Shown: positions 35,222 through 45,900 of the stretch, in pieces
Position numbering within the stretch: position 1 is the first letter of the stretch
Layout: every line of letters begins with the position of its first letter
Assembly (NCBI RefSeq): GCF_027359595.1
Contig: NZ_CP114783.1
Location: 1,364,001-1,428,000, forward strand
Reading direction: 5' to 3'
DNA: 64,000 bases
Source of the DNA: Prochlorococcus marinus str. MIT 0912
GTDB taxonomy: Bacteria; Cyanobacteriota; Cyanobacteriia; PCC-6307; Cyanobiaceae
Translations under genes and position numbers: made by a program
The notes under the pieces: model-generated
The model's input: only the letters and a program-made list of their open reading frames with translations
Database searches by the model: none
What the model was told of the DNA's origin: nothing

Positions 35222-37165
35222 TTAGCTCTGTAGGTAAGTGCTTTGGCGAAGGCTGGCTTCTACATGCTCTATTAGTTTTTGCGCATCATGGATTTTCAGA
35301 TGCCCGGCTTGAATAGCTAATTCACTTGATTTTCGTAATCGCTCTAATAAAATTTCTGGATCATGTTCCAAATATTCAAGAACATTTGATTTTGTATTCC
35401 CACGAATGACATGCTCAACTTTATATTTACCTTTTTCTGAGAATCTTATATGGACTGCATTAGTACTCCCAAATAAATTATGTAGATTTCCCATTACCTC
35501 TTGATAGGCGCCACCTAAGAAAAGACCAATTAGATATTTTTCGTCTTGATTAAATTCATGAAGAGGTAGCAAATTTTTAATTTTTCCATTATCAATAAAT
35601 TGGTCAAGCTTTCCATCTGAATCGCATGTTAAATCTGCAAAGTGACCCAGTTTGTTCGGTTCTTTGTTAAGCCGATGGATTGGCATAATTGGAAAAACTT
35701 GATCAATGGCCCAAGTGTCCGGAGCCGATCTAAATACGGAAACATTTGCGTAATACGTTACGGCTAAGCTTTCACTTAATTTCTTTAGCTCTTTCGGTAG
35801 AAGTATATTTTTTGGTAAATGATTAACTATTGTTTTTGCACAGGCCCATGTTAACTGCTCAGCTTTTGCACGTTCAACTAAATCTATATAACCGAGTCGA
35901 AAAGCCGCTAGTGCATCTGCTTTAAATTTAAGAGAATCATTCCATGCTTCTTGTAGTTTAGCTAAATCTTCTTCTTGCTTAAGTTCTAGAGAATTTAGAT
36001 GGAATAATGTTTCACGTAAATTTCTGACAGAGAGACATTCTTTTTCATCTTCTTTAGGAATGTCAGAAGGCAACGAATTTTTGCCTAAAATATTGAAAAT
36101 TAAGATTGAAAAGTGACTAGCAATAGCTCTTCCACTCTCTGTAATTAAAGTGGGTACTGGTATCTTTTTTGATTCACAACATTCTTTAATTGTTGCTACT
36201 ACATCATTTGCATAGTTTTGAAGTGAATAGTTAGTAGATGCTATTGAGGCAGTTTGACTTCCATCGTAATCAATTCCTAAACCACCTCCGACATCTAAGT
36301 ATCCCATGGGTGCCCCAAGATTAATTAATTCGGCATAAATTTGTCCTGCTTCTTGTAAGGCATCTTTTAAAACACCTATATCGTTAATTTGACTCCCTAG
36401 ATGAAAATGTAAAAGCTTTAATTCATTGAGAAGATTTGCTTCTTTTAGCCTTTTGATTGCTTTCAATATTTCTGGAATTGAAAGTCCAAATTTCGACTTG
36501 TCACCAATCGAGCTACTCCATCTTCCACTGCTTTGACTTGATAGTTTGGCTCGTATTCCTATGAGTGGAGATGCTCCGAGTAAATTGCTAGATTTGATTA
36601 TAAGATCAACATCACTTGCTTGTTCTATAACTACTATAGGTTGACGTCCAAGCTGACGTGCTAAAATAGCTGTTTCAATATAACGTTGATCTTTATAGCC
36701 ATTACATATGAGTAAGGCTTTAGGATTTTCTAGGCTTGATAAAGCAATTAGTAACTCTGGCTTGCTTCCGGCTTCTAAGCCAAAATTCCATTTAGAACCA
36801 CAGGTGATTAATTTTTCAACTACGTGACGCTGTTGATTACATTTGATTGGAAATACACCTTGGTATGTTCCTTGATATTGATAGTCATTAATTGCTTTTT
36901 CAAAAGCTTTATGTAAGTTTTTTAAGCAGTCTTCGAGAATATCGTCAAATCTTATTAACAGAGGGAATTTTAGTTTTCGACTTTCGAGTTCATCTAAGAG
37001 TTCCATCAAATCATGAGATTTATTTTTGGAGCCGTTAGGACAAATACTAATATTCCCTTTTTCATTAATTGTGAAATAACCCTTGCCCCATCGATCAATC
37101 CCATAGAGGTCTGAGCTATTTTGGATAGTCCAAGAGAGAGATTGATTAGTATGTTTCACAGCCAT
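35222..37165 (-). CDS. speA: biosynthetic arginine decarboxylase
   Basis: 647 aa, the usual length. PLP-binding lysine in FPIKCNQQRHVVEKL, barrel motif HFHLGSQ, GGGLGIDYDGS, and VFQ..PD-type C-terminal domain (FRSAPDTWAIDQVFPIMPIH). Converts arginine to agmatine, the first step of polyamine synthesis. Ends 1 base after convergent alaS. Confidence 0.95.
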   Translation of the reverse strand: MAVKHTNQSLSWTIQNSSDLYGIDRWGKGYFTINEKGNISICPNGSKNKSHDLMELLDELESRKLKFPLLIRFDDILEDCLKNLHKAFEKAINDYQYQGTYQGVFPIKCNQQRHVVEKLITCGSKWNFGLEAGSKPELLIALSSLENPKALLICNGYKDQRYIETAILARQLGRQPIVVIEQASDVDLIIKSSNLLGASPLIGIRAKLSSQSSGRWSSSIGDKSKFGLSIPEILKAIKRLKEANLLNELKLLHFHLGSQINDIGVLKDALQEAGQIYAELINLGAPMGYLDVGGGLGIDYDGSQTASIASTNYSLQNYANDVVATIKECCESKKIPVPTLITESGRAIASHFSILIFNILGKNSLPSDIPKEDEKECLSVRNLRETLFHLNSLELKQEEDLAKLQEAWNDSLKFKADALAAFRLGYIDLVERAKAEQLTWACAKTIVNHLPKNILLPKELKKLSESLAVTYYANVSVFRSAPDTWAIDQVFPIMPIHRLNKEPNKLGHFADLTCDSDGKLDQFIDNGKIKNLLPLHEFNQDEKYLIGLFLGGAYQEVMGNLHNLFGSTNAVHIRFSEKGKYKVEHVIRGNTKSNVLEYLEHDPEILLERLRKSSELAIQAGHLKIHDAQKLIEHVEASLRQSTYLQS

Positions 37166-37307
37166 TTATGCGATAACAAAGTTGTCAAGTTTTGATCATT
37201 CACGATTAATACAATTAAATCTAAGAACAGTTTTATTAAGTGTCATGTTTTACTTGCCAAGAGGGTGGTTTTAGGAAGACTATGGCTTCATATTATTCAA
37301 TATCGCA

Positions 37308-37763
37308 ATGACTTTGGAAAGAACCTTTGTTGCTATCAAACCAGATGGTGTGCAAAGAGGTTTAATCGCTGAGATTCTTGGTCGTTTTGAAACGAAAGGA
37401 TTCAAATTAGTAGGTCTAAAGCAACTAACCCCAAGCAAAGAACTTGCTGAAAAACACTACGGTGTTCACAAAGATCGTCCTTTCTTTTCAGGTTTAGTTG
37501 ATTTCATAACAAGTGGGCCTGTTGTAGCGATGGTTTGGGAGGGTGAAGGTGTTATTGCAAGTGCAAGAAAATTGATTGGAGCAACAAAGCCACTTGAGGC
37601 TGAACCGGGAACTATTAGAGGTGATTTAGCTGTGAACATTGGTCGTAATGTCATTCATGGTTCTGATGGTTCTGATACAGCAGCTTTTGAAATCGATCTA
37701 TGGTTCCAGGAAAATGAACTTGTTGATTGGACACCATCAGATCAATCATGGAGAGTTGAATAA
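37308..37763 (+). CDS. ndk: nucleoside diphosphate kinase
   Basis: 151 aa. [15 protein letters not shown], the catalytic H117 in NVIHGSD, and a C-terminal WTP. Transfers phosphate from ATP to other NDPs via phosphohistidine. Confidence 0.97.
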   Translation: MTLERTFVAIKPDGVQRGLIAEILGRFETKGFKLVGLKQLTPSKELAEKHYGVHKDRPFFSGLVDFITSGPVVAMVWEGEGVIASARKLIGATKPLEAEPGTIRGDLAVNIGRNVIHGSDGSDTAAFEIDLWFQENELVDWTPSDQSWRVE

Positions 37764-37800
37764 ATTATTGTTTAACTCCACAATCTTTTTTGAGTGGTTT

Positions 37801-38904
37801 TTAAAATCTGTCCCATCTGAATTGGGACAAAAAACTACTTTCCTCATTACTTAAAGTGGTCGAGCAAATTGATTTTCCAATTAATTCTGCAGTTATCGCC
37901 GCTAATAGAACACCATTGCGATGATGTCCAGTAGCAAGCCAGAGCCCATTAATTGATGACATTCCAAGTAAAGGTCCTTCGTCAGGTGTGCATGGACGAA
38001 AACCCCACCATCTTTCCATATGAGGTAGTTGATTAAGCTCAGGAATAAGAGATTGAATTCCTTTTTGTAGTTCGCTTTGCCCTTTTGGAGTAAGTCCTTT
38101 CTGGAAGCCTGCCTCACGCTCACTAGTTGCCCCTACGATTATCAGACCGTCATCTCTTGGAACTAAGTAAATGCCAGGGCCAAAAATAATCCTTTTTAGA
38201 ATCTGTTTAGGTCCCTGAATAGATAACATCTGGCCTTTAACAGGAAAAATAGGGAGTGTTTTGAAAATTTGTTTACTCCAGGCTCCACAGCAGAGAACTG
38301 CCTCTTCGCTTTTTAAATGATTGATATTTCCATTAATGTCTTTAATTTTGACTCCATGAAATTTATTTGAATCTTTCATTATTTCAATAACTTCAACTCC
38401 TTCTTGAAAGTGAACACCTAATTCAACACAAGCTTTTTCAAGTGCTCTCATTAATAGTCTTCGATTGTCGATTTGACCGTCTTGCCTAAAAAGTAAACCT
38501 AATTTCCATTTTTCTGACAGTCCTGGAACTTCTTGAATGAGCTCATTCCTGTTTAGCTTGTCACCAAATTTATACGTTGGGTAGGACTCACAGTCTTTGA
38601 GTCTTTCAAATGGAACAACAATTCCACAAGTTTTCAGACCACATGACATGTTGCTATTGGTCTCAATGCTTTCTATCCAACTCGGGTGGCTTTGAAGACT
38701 ACTTTGACCAAGATTTAATAGATTACCTTGAAGCCCTTCAGCGTGGGGGGCTAGCATTCCTGCAGCAACAAAACCTGCTGCTTCACTTCTGCTTCTACTT
38801 AAAATTTCTACGCGTTTGCCTTTTTGAGCAAGTTCATGGGCGATTGCAAGACCCATTAATCCTCCTCCGAGGATTAACAATGGTTTTTCTTTTAAGACAC
38901 CCAT
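37801..38904 (-). CDS. thiO: glycine/D-amino-acid oxidase family FAD enzyme (ThiO-like)
   Basis: 367 aa. Dinucleotide-binding LILGGGLMGLAIAHELA at the N-terminus, substrate-domain motifs (GFVAAGMLAPHAE, RWWGFRPCTPD, LATGHHRNGVLLA). Probably makes iminoglycine for the thiazole of thiamine, as ThiO does; a general D-amino-acid oxidase role is not excluded. Confidence 0.88.
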   Translation of the reverse strand: MGVLKEKPLLILGGGLMGLAIAHELAQKGKRVEILSRSRSEAAGFVAAGMLAPHAEGLQGNLLNLGQSSLQSHPSWIESIETNSNMSCGLKTCGIVVPFERLKDCESYPTYKFGDKLNRNELIQEVPGLSEKWKLGLLFRQDGQIDNRRLLMRALEKACVELGVHFQEGVEVIEIMKDSNKFHGVKIKDINGNINHLKSEEAVLCCGAWSKQIFKTLPIFPVKGQMLSIQGPKQILKRIIFGPGIYLVPRDDGLIIVGATSEREAGFQKGLTPKGQSELQKGIQSLIPELNQLPHMERWWGFRPCTPDEGPLLGMSSINGLWLATGHHRNGVLLAAITAELIGKSICSTTLSNEESSFLSQFRWDRF

Positions 38905-39003
38905 TGCTTCAATTTGGAAAATGTTATTTTCAATGTTTTAGATTACGTTAGTTTCCATGACTGAGCTTTTCTTTCATAAGATTCCTATATCTAGGTCAAA
39001 TTA

Positions 39004-40479
39004 ATGTCAGAATCAAATGTTTCTTGGGAAGTTGTAATCGGATTAGAGACCCATGTTCAGTTGGGGACTAAGAGCAAAATATTTACTAGCGCATCAACCA
39101 ACTTTGGTGACGATCCAAATACTCATATCGATCCAGTGGTATGTGGATTACCAGGTACTTTGCCAGTTCTAAATAAAAAGGTTCTGGAATATGCAGTTAA
39201 AGCAGCGATGGCTTTAAATCTAAATATTGCCTCTCATAGTAAATTTGATAGAAAGCAATATTTTTATCCAGACTTGCCTAAAAATTATCAAATCTCTCAA
39301 TTTGATGAACCCATTGCAGAAGATGGTTGGATAGAGGTAGAAGTAGCCGAAAAAGGAAAAGAAACTTATATCAAAAAAATAGGTATTGAAAGACTACATA
39401 TGGAGGAGGATGCTGGAAAACTTGTTCACGCAGGTAGTGATCAATTGTCAGGCTCCACCCATTCTTTAGTTGATTACAACAGAGCAGGGGTAGCACTTGC
39501 CGAAATAGTGAGTAAACCTGATTTAAGAACAGGTAGAGAGGCTGCGGAGTACGCAGCTGAAATTAGAAGAATAATGCGTTATTTGGGAGTATCTGATGGG
39601 AATATGCAGGAGGGATCTTTGCGATGTGATGTGAATATTTCAGTTAGACCAACTGTTAATGATCCATTTGGTACAAAAGTAGAAATAAAAAATATGAATT
39701 CATTTTCAGCTATTCAAAAAGCTTGTGAATATGAAATTAAACGGCAAATTAAAGCTTATGAATCTGGAGAAGAAGTAAAACAAGAAACGAGGTTATGGGA
39801 TGAAGCTAAGCAACTTACTAAAAGTATGAGATCAAAAGAAGGTAGTAGCGATTATCGTTATTTTCCTGATCCTGATTTAGGTCCGATTGAAGTAAGTCAT
39901 GATTTAAAAGAAAAATGGCGCTCAGAATTACCAGAATTGCCAGCTGCAAAAAGACATAGATACGCATCAGAACTTGGCCTTTCTATTTATGATGCAAGAG
40001 TTTTAACTGACGAATCTTCAATGGCTAAATATTTTGAAAAAGTTGTTAATGCAGGTGGAGCAGCGAAATCTTCAGCAAATTGGATAACTGGAGATATAGC
40101 AGCATTTATTAAATCTAATAGATTATCATTTGATCAATTATCTTTTAAGCCGAATGAATTAGCAGAAATGTTGAAAATGATTGATTTAGGAGAAATAAGT
40201 GGAAAAATTGCTAAAGAAATATTGCCTGAACTTCTAAGTAAAGGTGGTTCTCCAAAGCAATTAGTCAAAGAACGCGGTTTAGGTATGATTGGTGATCCTC
40301 AAGTTATTGAGGAAATTATTGATAAATTGATCCTTAATCATCCTAATGAGGTTGAATCTTTTAGAGCCGGGAAGACGAAATTGTTAGGTTTTTTTGTGGG
40401 TCAATTAATGAAGGAAACAAAAGGGAAAGCGGATCCAAAACTCGCTAATCAAATATTAAATAAAAAGTTACTAGGCTAG
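39004..40479 (+). CDS. gatB: Asp-tRNA(Asn)/Glu-tRNA(Gln) amidotransferase subunit B
   Basis: 491 aa. GLETHVQLGTKSKIFTSAS, a PEP112 motif (YFPDLPKNYQISQFD), and a C-terminal GatB/YqeY domain. With GatA and GatC it amidates misacylated tRNAs; these partners are elsewhere. Overlaps the end of convergent coaE by 4 bases. Confidence 0.97.
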   Translation: MSESNVSWEVVIGLETHVQLGTKSKIFTSASTNFGDDPNTHIDPVVCGLPGTLPVLNKKVLEYAVKAAMALNLNIASHSKFDRKQYFYPDLPKNYQISQFDEPIAEDGWIEVEVAEKGKETYIKKIGIERLHMEEDAGKLVHAGSDQLSGSTHSLVDYNRAGVALAEIVSKPDLRTGREAAEYAAEIRRIMRYLGVSDGNMQEGSLRCDVNISVRPTVNDPFGTKVEIKNMNSFSAIQKACEYEIKRQIKAYESGEEVKQETRLWDEAKQLTKSMRSKEGSSDYRYFPDPDLGPIEVSHDLKEKWRSELPELPAAKRHRYASELGLSIYDARVLTDESSMAKYFEKVVNAGGAAKSSANWITGDIAAFIKSNRLSFDQLSFKPNELAEMLKMIDLGEISGKIAKEILPELLSKGGSPKQLVKERGLGMIGDPQVIEEIIDKLILNHPNEVESFRAGKTKLLGFFVGQLMKETKGKADPKLANQILNKKLLG

Positions 40480-41120
40480 AAATTATATAATGTTTTTAAC
40501 TGCATTTTCCATGTCTCATCATTATTAGCATTAGTAATAATATGATCTGAAAATTGTTTTTTTAAAGTGTTTTCCCATTGCGAATCAATTCTTTGATTAG
40601 CTTCTTCAAGACTTAACTTATCTCTTGACTGGAGTCGTTGTAATTGCATGTCTCTAGGACAATCTATGTAACAAATTTCAGTACATAAACCTGTATAATT
40701 TTTTTCAAATAGGAGTGGAATAATCAAGATTACTATTGAATTTGATTTCAACTTTTCCAATTCTTCTTCAATTCTTTTGTTTACGAATGGATGTATTATC
40801 CCCTCAAGCCATTTTTTTTCAAAATCATTTTGAAAAATTATTTTGGCTAATGCTTTGCGATTAATAATTTGATCATTTTTCCTTGAATTTTGAATTATTT
40901 TACTTCCATATCTCAATAAGACTTTTTTGGCTATTTGACTTTCAGCTCTTAATGCTTCATGAGCAAATAAGTCAGCGTCTAAAATAGGCCATTGCTTGGC
41001 TTGAAATAGAAAATCTCCAATGATTGTTTTTCCACTGGCAATACCTCCGGTGATACCTATTCTTCTTTGCTTGCCTTTCCATCTAAGACAAAGTTTGTTT
41101 GTTTGTTTTTGGTCAATCAT
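40476..41120 (-). CDS. coaE: dephospho-CoA kinase
   Basis: 214 aa. P-loop GITGGIASGKT at about 23-33, DADLFAHEAL, IPLLFE..Y, and C-terminal D..I.N. Last step of coenzyme A synthesis. Confidence 0.95.
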   Translation of the reverse strand: MIDQKQTNKLCLRWKGKQRRIGITGGIASGKTIIGDFLFQAKQWPILDADLFAHEALRAESQIAKKVLLRYGSKIIQNSRKNDQIINRKALAKIIFQNDFEKKWLEGIIHPFVNKRIEEELEKLKSNSIVILIIPLLFEKNYTGLCTEICYIDCPRDMQLQRLQSRDKLSLEEANQRIDSQWENTLKKQFSDHIITNANNDETWKMQLKTLYNF

Positions 41121-41135
41121 TAATATTGATAGTAA

Positions 41136-42398
41136 GTGAAAAATGCTCTTCTGAATTTGAGTCTTTTGACATCTTCTCTATGGTCTCCAATATCTGGTGG
41201 TATTACCACCCCTGATGGTTTTTTAGCAGCTGGCATTGCTGCAGGATTAAAGCCTTCTGGGAAGAAAGATCTTGCTTTGTTATATGCATCTGATGGTGCT
41301 TGTTGCAGTGGGACATTTACTCAATCAGTCACTCGTGCTTATTGTGTGGATCTATGTATTGATCGAATCAAGGCATCTAAGGGAAAAATACGTGCTGTAG
41401 TTATCAACTCTGGACACGCAAATGCTTGTACAGGTAGTCGAGGCAAAATTGATAGTGAAATTATTACAAATGAGCTTGCTCAACGCTTGGGATTATCTAA
41501 TGAAGAAGTTTTGATATGTTCCACGGGTGTAATTGGTGAGCCTATACCTGTTGAAAGGGTTAGTAGTCACTTGGATAATCTTATAAACAGTTTAGATAAG
41601 GAGGCGTATCTGGATGCGGCGAATGCAATTTTGACAACCGATCTGAAAGTAAAGCAAATTGCATATCAAGCAGTTGTAGGAGGAAGACGAATATCTATTG
41701 GAGGAATGGCTAAAGGCTCAGGCATGATTCATCCTTCAATGGCAACAATGTTGAGCTATATTACGTGTGATGTAGGCGTAGATTATACTTTATGGTCGGA
41801 GATGATAAAGCGAGTTGCAGAATCATCTTTTAACGCCATTACAGTTGATGGAGATACGAGTACAAATGATACTTTTTTAGCGTTTTCTTCCGGACCAAAA
41901 TTAGATCCAAGATATTTATCAACCCTTGAGGAGGGACTTCATCTAACAGCTCAATACTTGGCTAAAGCAATTGCAAGGGATGGAGAAGGGGCTAATTGTT
42001 TGCTTGAGATAAAGGTTGAGGGCGCTCCAAGTGATTTAGATGCTCATGCTATTGCTCGTACAATTGCTTCATCTTCTTTGGTTAAAACAGCAGTTCATGG
42101 TTCCGACCCTAATTGGGGAAGAATTATTGCTGCACTTGGTCGAGCAGGTACTTCTTTTAATTTTAATGATGTCAAATTATGGATTGGACCCTATGAAATA
42201 TTCGCTAATGGAACACCTCAGGATTTTGATAGACAAAAAGTGAGCAAATTTATGAAAGCAAGATTAACAGGGAAATATTTGATCGATGATCTTATCTGTA
42301 TCAGATTAAGGATAGGTTTTGGAGAAGGCTCTGCTACTGCTTGGGGATGTGATTTATCTGATCAATATGTTCGTATCAATGCCGATTACACCACTTAG
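41136..42398 (+). CDS. argJ: bifunctional glutamate N-acetyltransferase/amino-acid acetyltransferase
   Basis: 420 aa, GTG start; divergent from coaE. The self-cleavage site is at A203-T204 in KGSGMIHPSMATML; T204 becomes the nucleophile of the beta chain. It recycles acetyl groups in arginine synthesis. The last seven codons (N-A-D-Y-T-T-stop) are repeated 6.4 kb downstream, so the gene end seems to be an insertion target. Confidence 0.96.
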   Translation: MKNALLNLSLLTSSLWSPISGGITTPDGFLAAGIAAGLKPSGKKDLALLYASDGACCSGTFTQSVTRAYCVDLCIDRIKASKGKIRAVVINSGHANACTGSRGKIDSEIITNELAQRLGLSNEEVLICSTGVIGEPIPVERVSSHLDNLINSLDKEAYLDAANAILTTDLKVKQIAYQAVVGGRRISIGGMAKGSGMIHPSMATMLSYITCDVGVDYTLWSEMIKRVAESSFNAITVDGDTSTNDTFLAFSSGPKLDPRYLSTLEEGLHLTAQYLAKAIARDGEGANCLLEIKVEGAPSDLDAHAIARTIASSSLVKTAVHGSDPNWGRIIAALGRAGTSFNFNDVKLWIGPYEIFANGTPQDFDRQKVSKFMKARLTGKYLIDDLICIRLRIGFGEGSATAWGCDLSDQYVRINADYTT

Positions 42399-42560
42399 GC
42401 TGAAAAGTCAGTTATAGCAGCTATTTATAGAGATAAGAAAAGATTGGTAATCTTATGGTAATCATGCTAAACGACATATTCAAGCCTATCTTCTGATCTT
42501 ATGGGACCCCATGGGGGGGAAGCTAGTCCTCGCTCTATACGTAATCACCTTTCAGACATT
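42378..42560. repeat. att-like 3' end of argJ and its downstream conserved block (copy 0)
   Basis: AATGCCGATTAC plus the last codons at 42378-42398, followed by TATAGCAGC, GGTAATCTTATGG and TCCTCGCTCTATACGTAAT (42537-42555), align with 48778-48950 over about 170 bases. Short direct repeats at both ends of a segment, one being the end of a housekeeping gene, mirror the guaA arrangement. Confidence 0.65.
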
Positions 42561-42593
42561 TGTTTCGGATTTTATGTGTTGTTTGGATTGGTT

Positions 42594-42782
42594 TCATGCT
42601 GCGATCTCTTCTCTAAAGCCTCGATCCCTACTTCCTTTAAACCATGTAGGTCTTGGAAGAAGTCTATTCTCTTGATGTAAGTGACCTGTTTCTGAATAAG
42701 GCTTCGCAACACTTGAACTTTCTGCAAGAACAGCTTTATAGTCGTTTATTGAAAGAACACTCTGAGAAGATTGAGAAGACAT
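42594..42782 (-). CDS. hypothetical 62-aa protein
   Basis: ATG 42782 (MSSQSSQSVLSINDYKAVLA) is more credible than TTG 42800. Ser-rich N-terminus, Arg-rich C-terminus (RPTWFKGSRDRGF). Family not recognised; no strong ribosome site. Confidence 0.4.
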   Translation of the reverse strand: MSSQSSQSVLSINDYKAVLAESSSVAKPYSETGHLHQENRLLPRPTWFKGSRDRGFREEIAA

Positions 42783-42929
42783 AGTTCTTAGCTGTTTCAA
42801 AAATGATGAACTAACTAATTAAAGATCGGCGTTCAGTACGAACTTTTATATAGGAATATCTTGAAGATCAGTTTTTTAGAGGACTAGAAGTGCAGTGCTT
42901 AAAGCAAGTAATAAAAGGTAGTTCATGAA

Positions 42930-45900
42930 TCAACTCAATCCAGTCATTTCAGTAAAGAGAGCATCATTTTCATTTGAGATAGCAAAATTCATGAGAACGT
43001 CTGATCTGCTCTGTTCTTCTTTATTTAAACTTCCCACCCAATAGTTAAAACCATCTTCATCTGGTAAACGGTCAAACACATTGCGATACAAGGTCGTGAC
43101 ATATTCTTCAGTGGTCACGTTCTCTCCATAACGACTTTTAAATTCAGCTGATCGAACAAATGATGCAGCAACAACTTTCTTTGTATTAATCCCAGAACTA
43201 TAGACATTAATCCAATATTTCAAACCTTCGGCATCAGGGAATCGTTTAAAGGCAGCGTTATAGAGTTGGAACATTTCACCAGAGGGATCAGTTAATCCAG
43301 TGACTTGATCAAAGGTCGCTTTAATATCAGCAATGGCACTGACATCACGTAAGGCACTTGTTGTGTCTTCTCCAGAAAATCTCAATAAGGGATAGCCAGT
43401 AATATCGTCATAACCAGAGTCTGTTTTAATTTCATATGTTCCATTGCCTCTGTTATAGAACTTGTATTCATGATATTGACCGGTATAGGTCTTAACGACG
43501 TCTACTTTTGATTCCTCTACGGTTTGATCTGAAAATTGAATGTATTCAATATTTTTAAGAGTATCAGTGCCGTCAGTTGTTCCTGTTGTCCTTTGGTCGG
43601 CGATTTCCAGAGTATTTGTTCCACGGGTAAAGGCGTAGTCTGAAAACTTTCCTGAATAGACTGACGTGTCAGAGCCTGTCCCTCCGTCTAAAAAGTCAGT
43701 CTTTGAGGTGCTTGTTATCGTATCTTTCCCTGTGGTTCCGATGAGTTCATTTAAATCGTTAACAGTGAGTGTTTTAGTAAATGTTGATTGACTTGGAACA
43801 GAATAATCTCCGTTAGGCAGAATAGTTGGTAATTTATATTGAGAATCTGTTAAGAGTGAATAGAGCTTCGTATCAGTTGCTTGAACTTTTTCAAGTGTAT
43901 TTAAAGTCCACTCATCTTTGATCGAATCTAGTCGGCCATTGAAATCCTGACCGCCTAATATAGAAGTTAAACCCCAATAAAGATACTCAGTTGCTTGAGT
44001 GGCATAATCACTGGTTGTGTCGTAATAGGTGTACCAAGCACCAGATGGATATGTCGATGGAATCTCTTGGAAATTACCACCACGAGCGACATCCATTGCT
44101 TCAGTCAAAAGTGAAGAGCTCAGGCCAAAAGCGGCTGGATAAGCCTTGACATAACCATAATCAGTAATCAAATGTAAAACTTCTTCTAGCGATGCATCAA
44201 ACTGGCCAGATGCTGCTCCATTTGGAATTGTTTCTGCACCCCAAAGGTTTTGAAAATTTAATTCTGAACCTTCTAAAGCACTTAGATTACTAGATTCTTG
44301 TTCAGCCTCATCTTTGAACATCACCAAAGTTGCTTTGTTTTGTACCATCGCATTAATGACAGCCGAATCATCAACCTTTCCATCGCCATTGTTATCTAAA
44401 TATTCGGCCATCACACTCGCAGCATGCTGAATATCACTATCTAAAGTTGTAGACGTTGCATATATCTTGACCCCAAACACCTCCGTTTCTTTCGAGAAAA
44501 TAGTTGATACTCCAGATGGAGCATCATTAGAGAGACTTCCAATTGCAAATTCTTTGACTTGTTTTTCTCCACTATCTGTTGTTTGTAGTCGAATGCTGTA
44601 AGAAGATTTTGTCTCGTAATCAGGAGAAGCTTTAATTTTTAAAGATGACCCATCAATGGTGAACGAGTTGTTATCGGTATCACCTGATCCGCTGATAAAT
44701 GAGTAAGTATGAGTATCGGAAGAATCAGGATCAGAAGAAGATAGTACGGCAACGGTTGAACCACTGTTAATGTTTTCGTTAAAGGAAGAAGAGGAGAGAC
44801 TGAGATTAGATGGTGTTTCATTAACATCGCTAACTGAGATGGTGAGAGTTTGATCCGATGTATTACCAATTGAATCGGTTGCCCTGACAACAACGACATA
44901 GTCGTTACCTGAATTGCTATCGGTGGGAGATTCGTAATCAGGAGCGGAACTAAAAGTTAAAGCACCAGTTGAACTATTGATGGAGAACTTAGAAGCATCG
45001 GCTCCACCATTGAGAGACCAAGTAACGGATTCATTAGCAGTAAAGGTATGGATTGCAGTTGTATTTTCATTGATTGATTTTGAAGAGGATGAATCACCTG
45101 CACTACCAGAAGGACCAGTAATTGATGGAGAAGTATCATCCACATCGTTAACTGAGATGGTGAGAGTTTGATCCGATGTATTACCAATTGAATCGGTTGC
45201 CCTGACAACAACGACATAGTCGTTACCTGAATTGCTATCGGTGGGAGATTCGTAATCAGGAGCGGAACTAAAAGTTAAAGCACCAGTTGAACTATTGATG
45301 GAGAACTTAGAAGCATCGGCTCCACCATTGAGAGACCAAGTAACGGATTCATTAGCAGTAAAGGTATGGATTGCAGTTGTATTTTCATTGATTGATTTTA
45401 AAGAGGATGAATCACCTGCACTACCAGAAGGACCAGTAATCGATGGAGAAGTATCATCCACATCGTTAACTGAGATGGTGAGAGTTTGATCCGATATATG
45501 ACCAGTTGAATCGGTTGCTCTGACAACAACGACATAGTCGTTACCTGAATTGCTATCGGTGGGAGATTCGTAATCAGGAGCGGAACTAAAAGTTAAAGCA
45601 CCAGTTGAACTATTGATGGAGAACTTAGAAGCATCAGCTCCACCATTGAGAGACCAAGTAACGGATTCATTAGCAGTAAAGGTATGGATTGCAGTTGTAT
45701 TTTCATTGATTGATTTTAAAGAGGATGAATCACCTGCACTACCTGATGGACCTCTGATGGTGGGTTTAATATTTATAACATCGATAGAATTGCTAGTGAG
45801 ATCTTCGATGTTGATTGCTGCATCAGCCCCAAGTACCCAGTTATCTGCAGCAGCAATGTTATATGTCGTACCTTGACTGGATGAAGTGCCGTTTTTATTA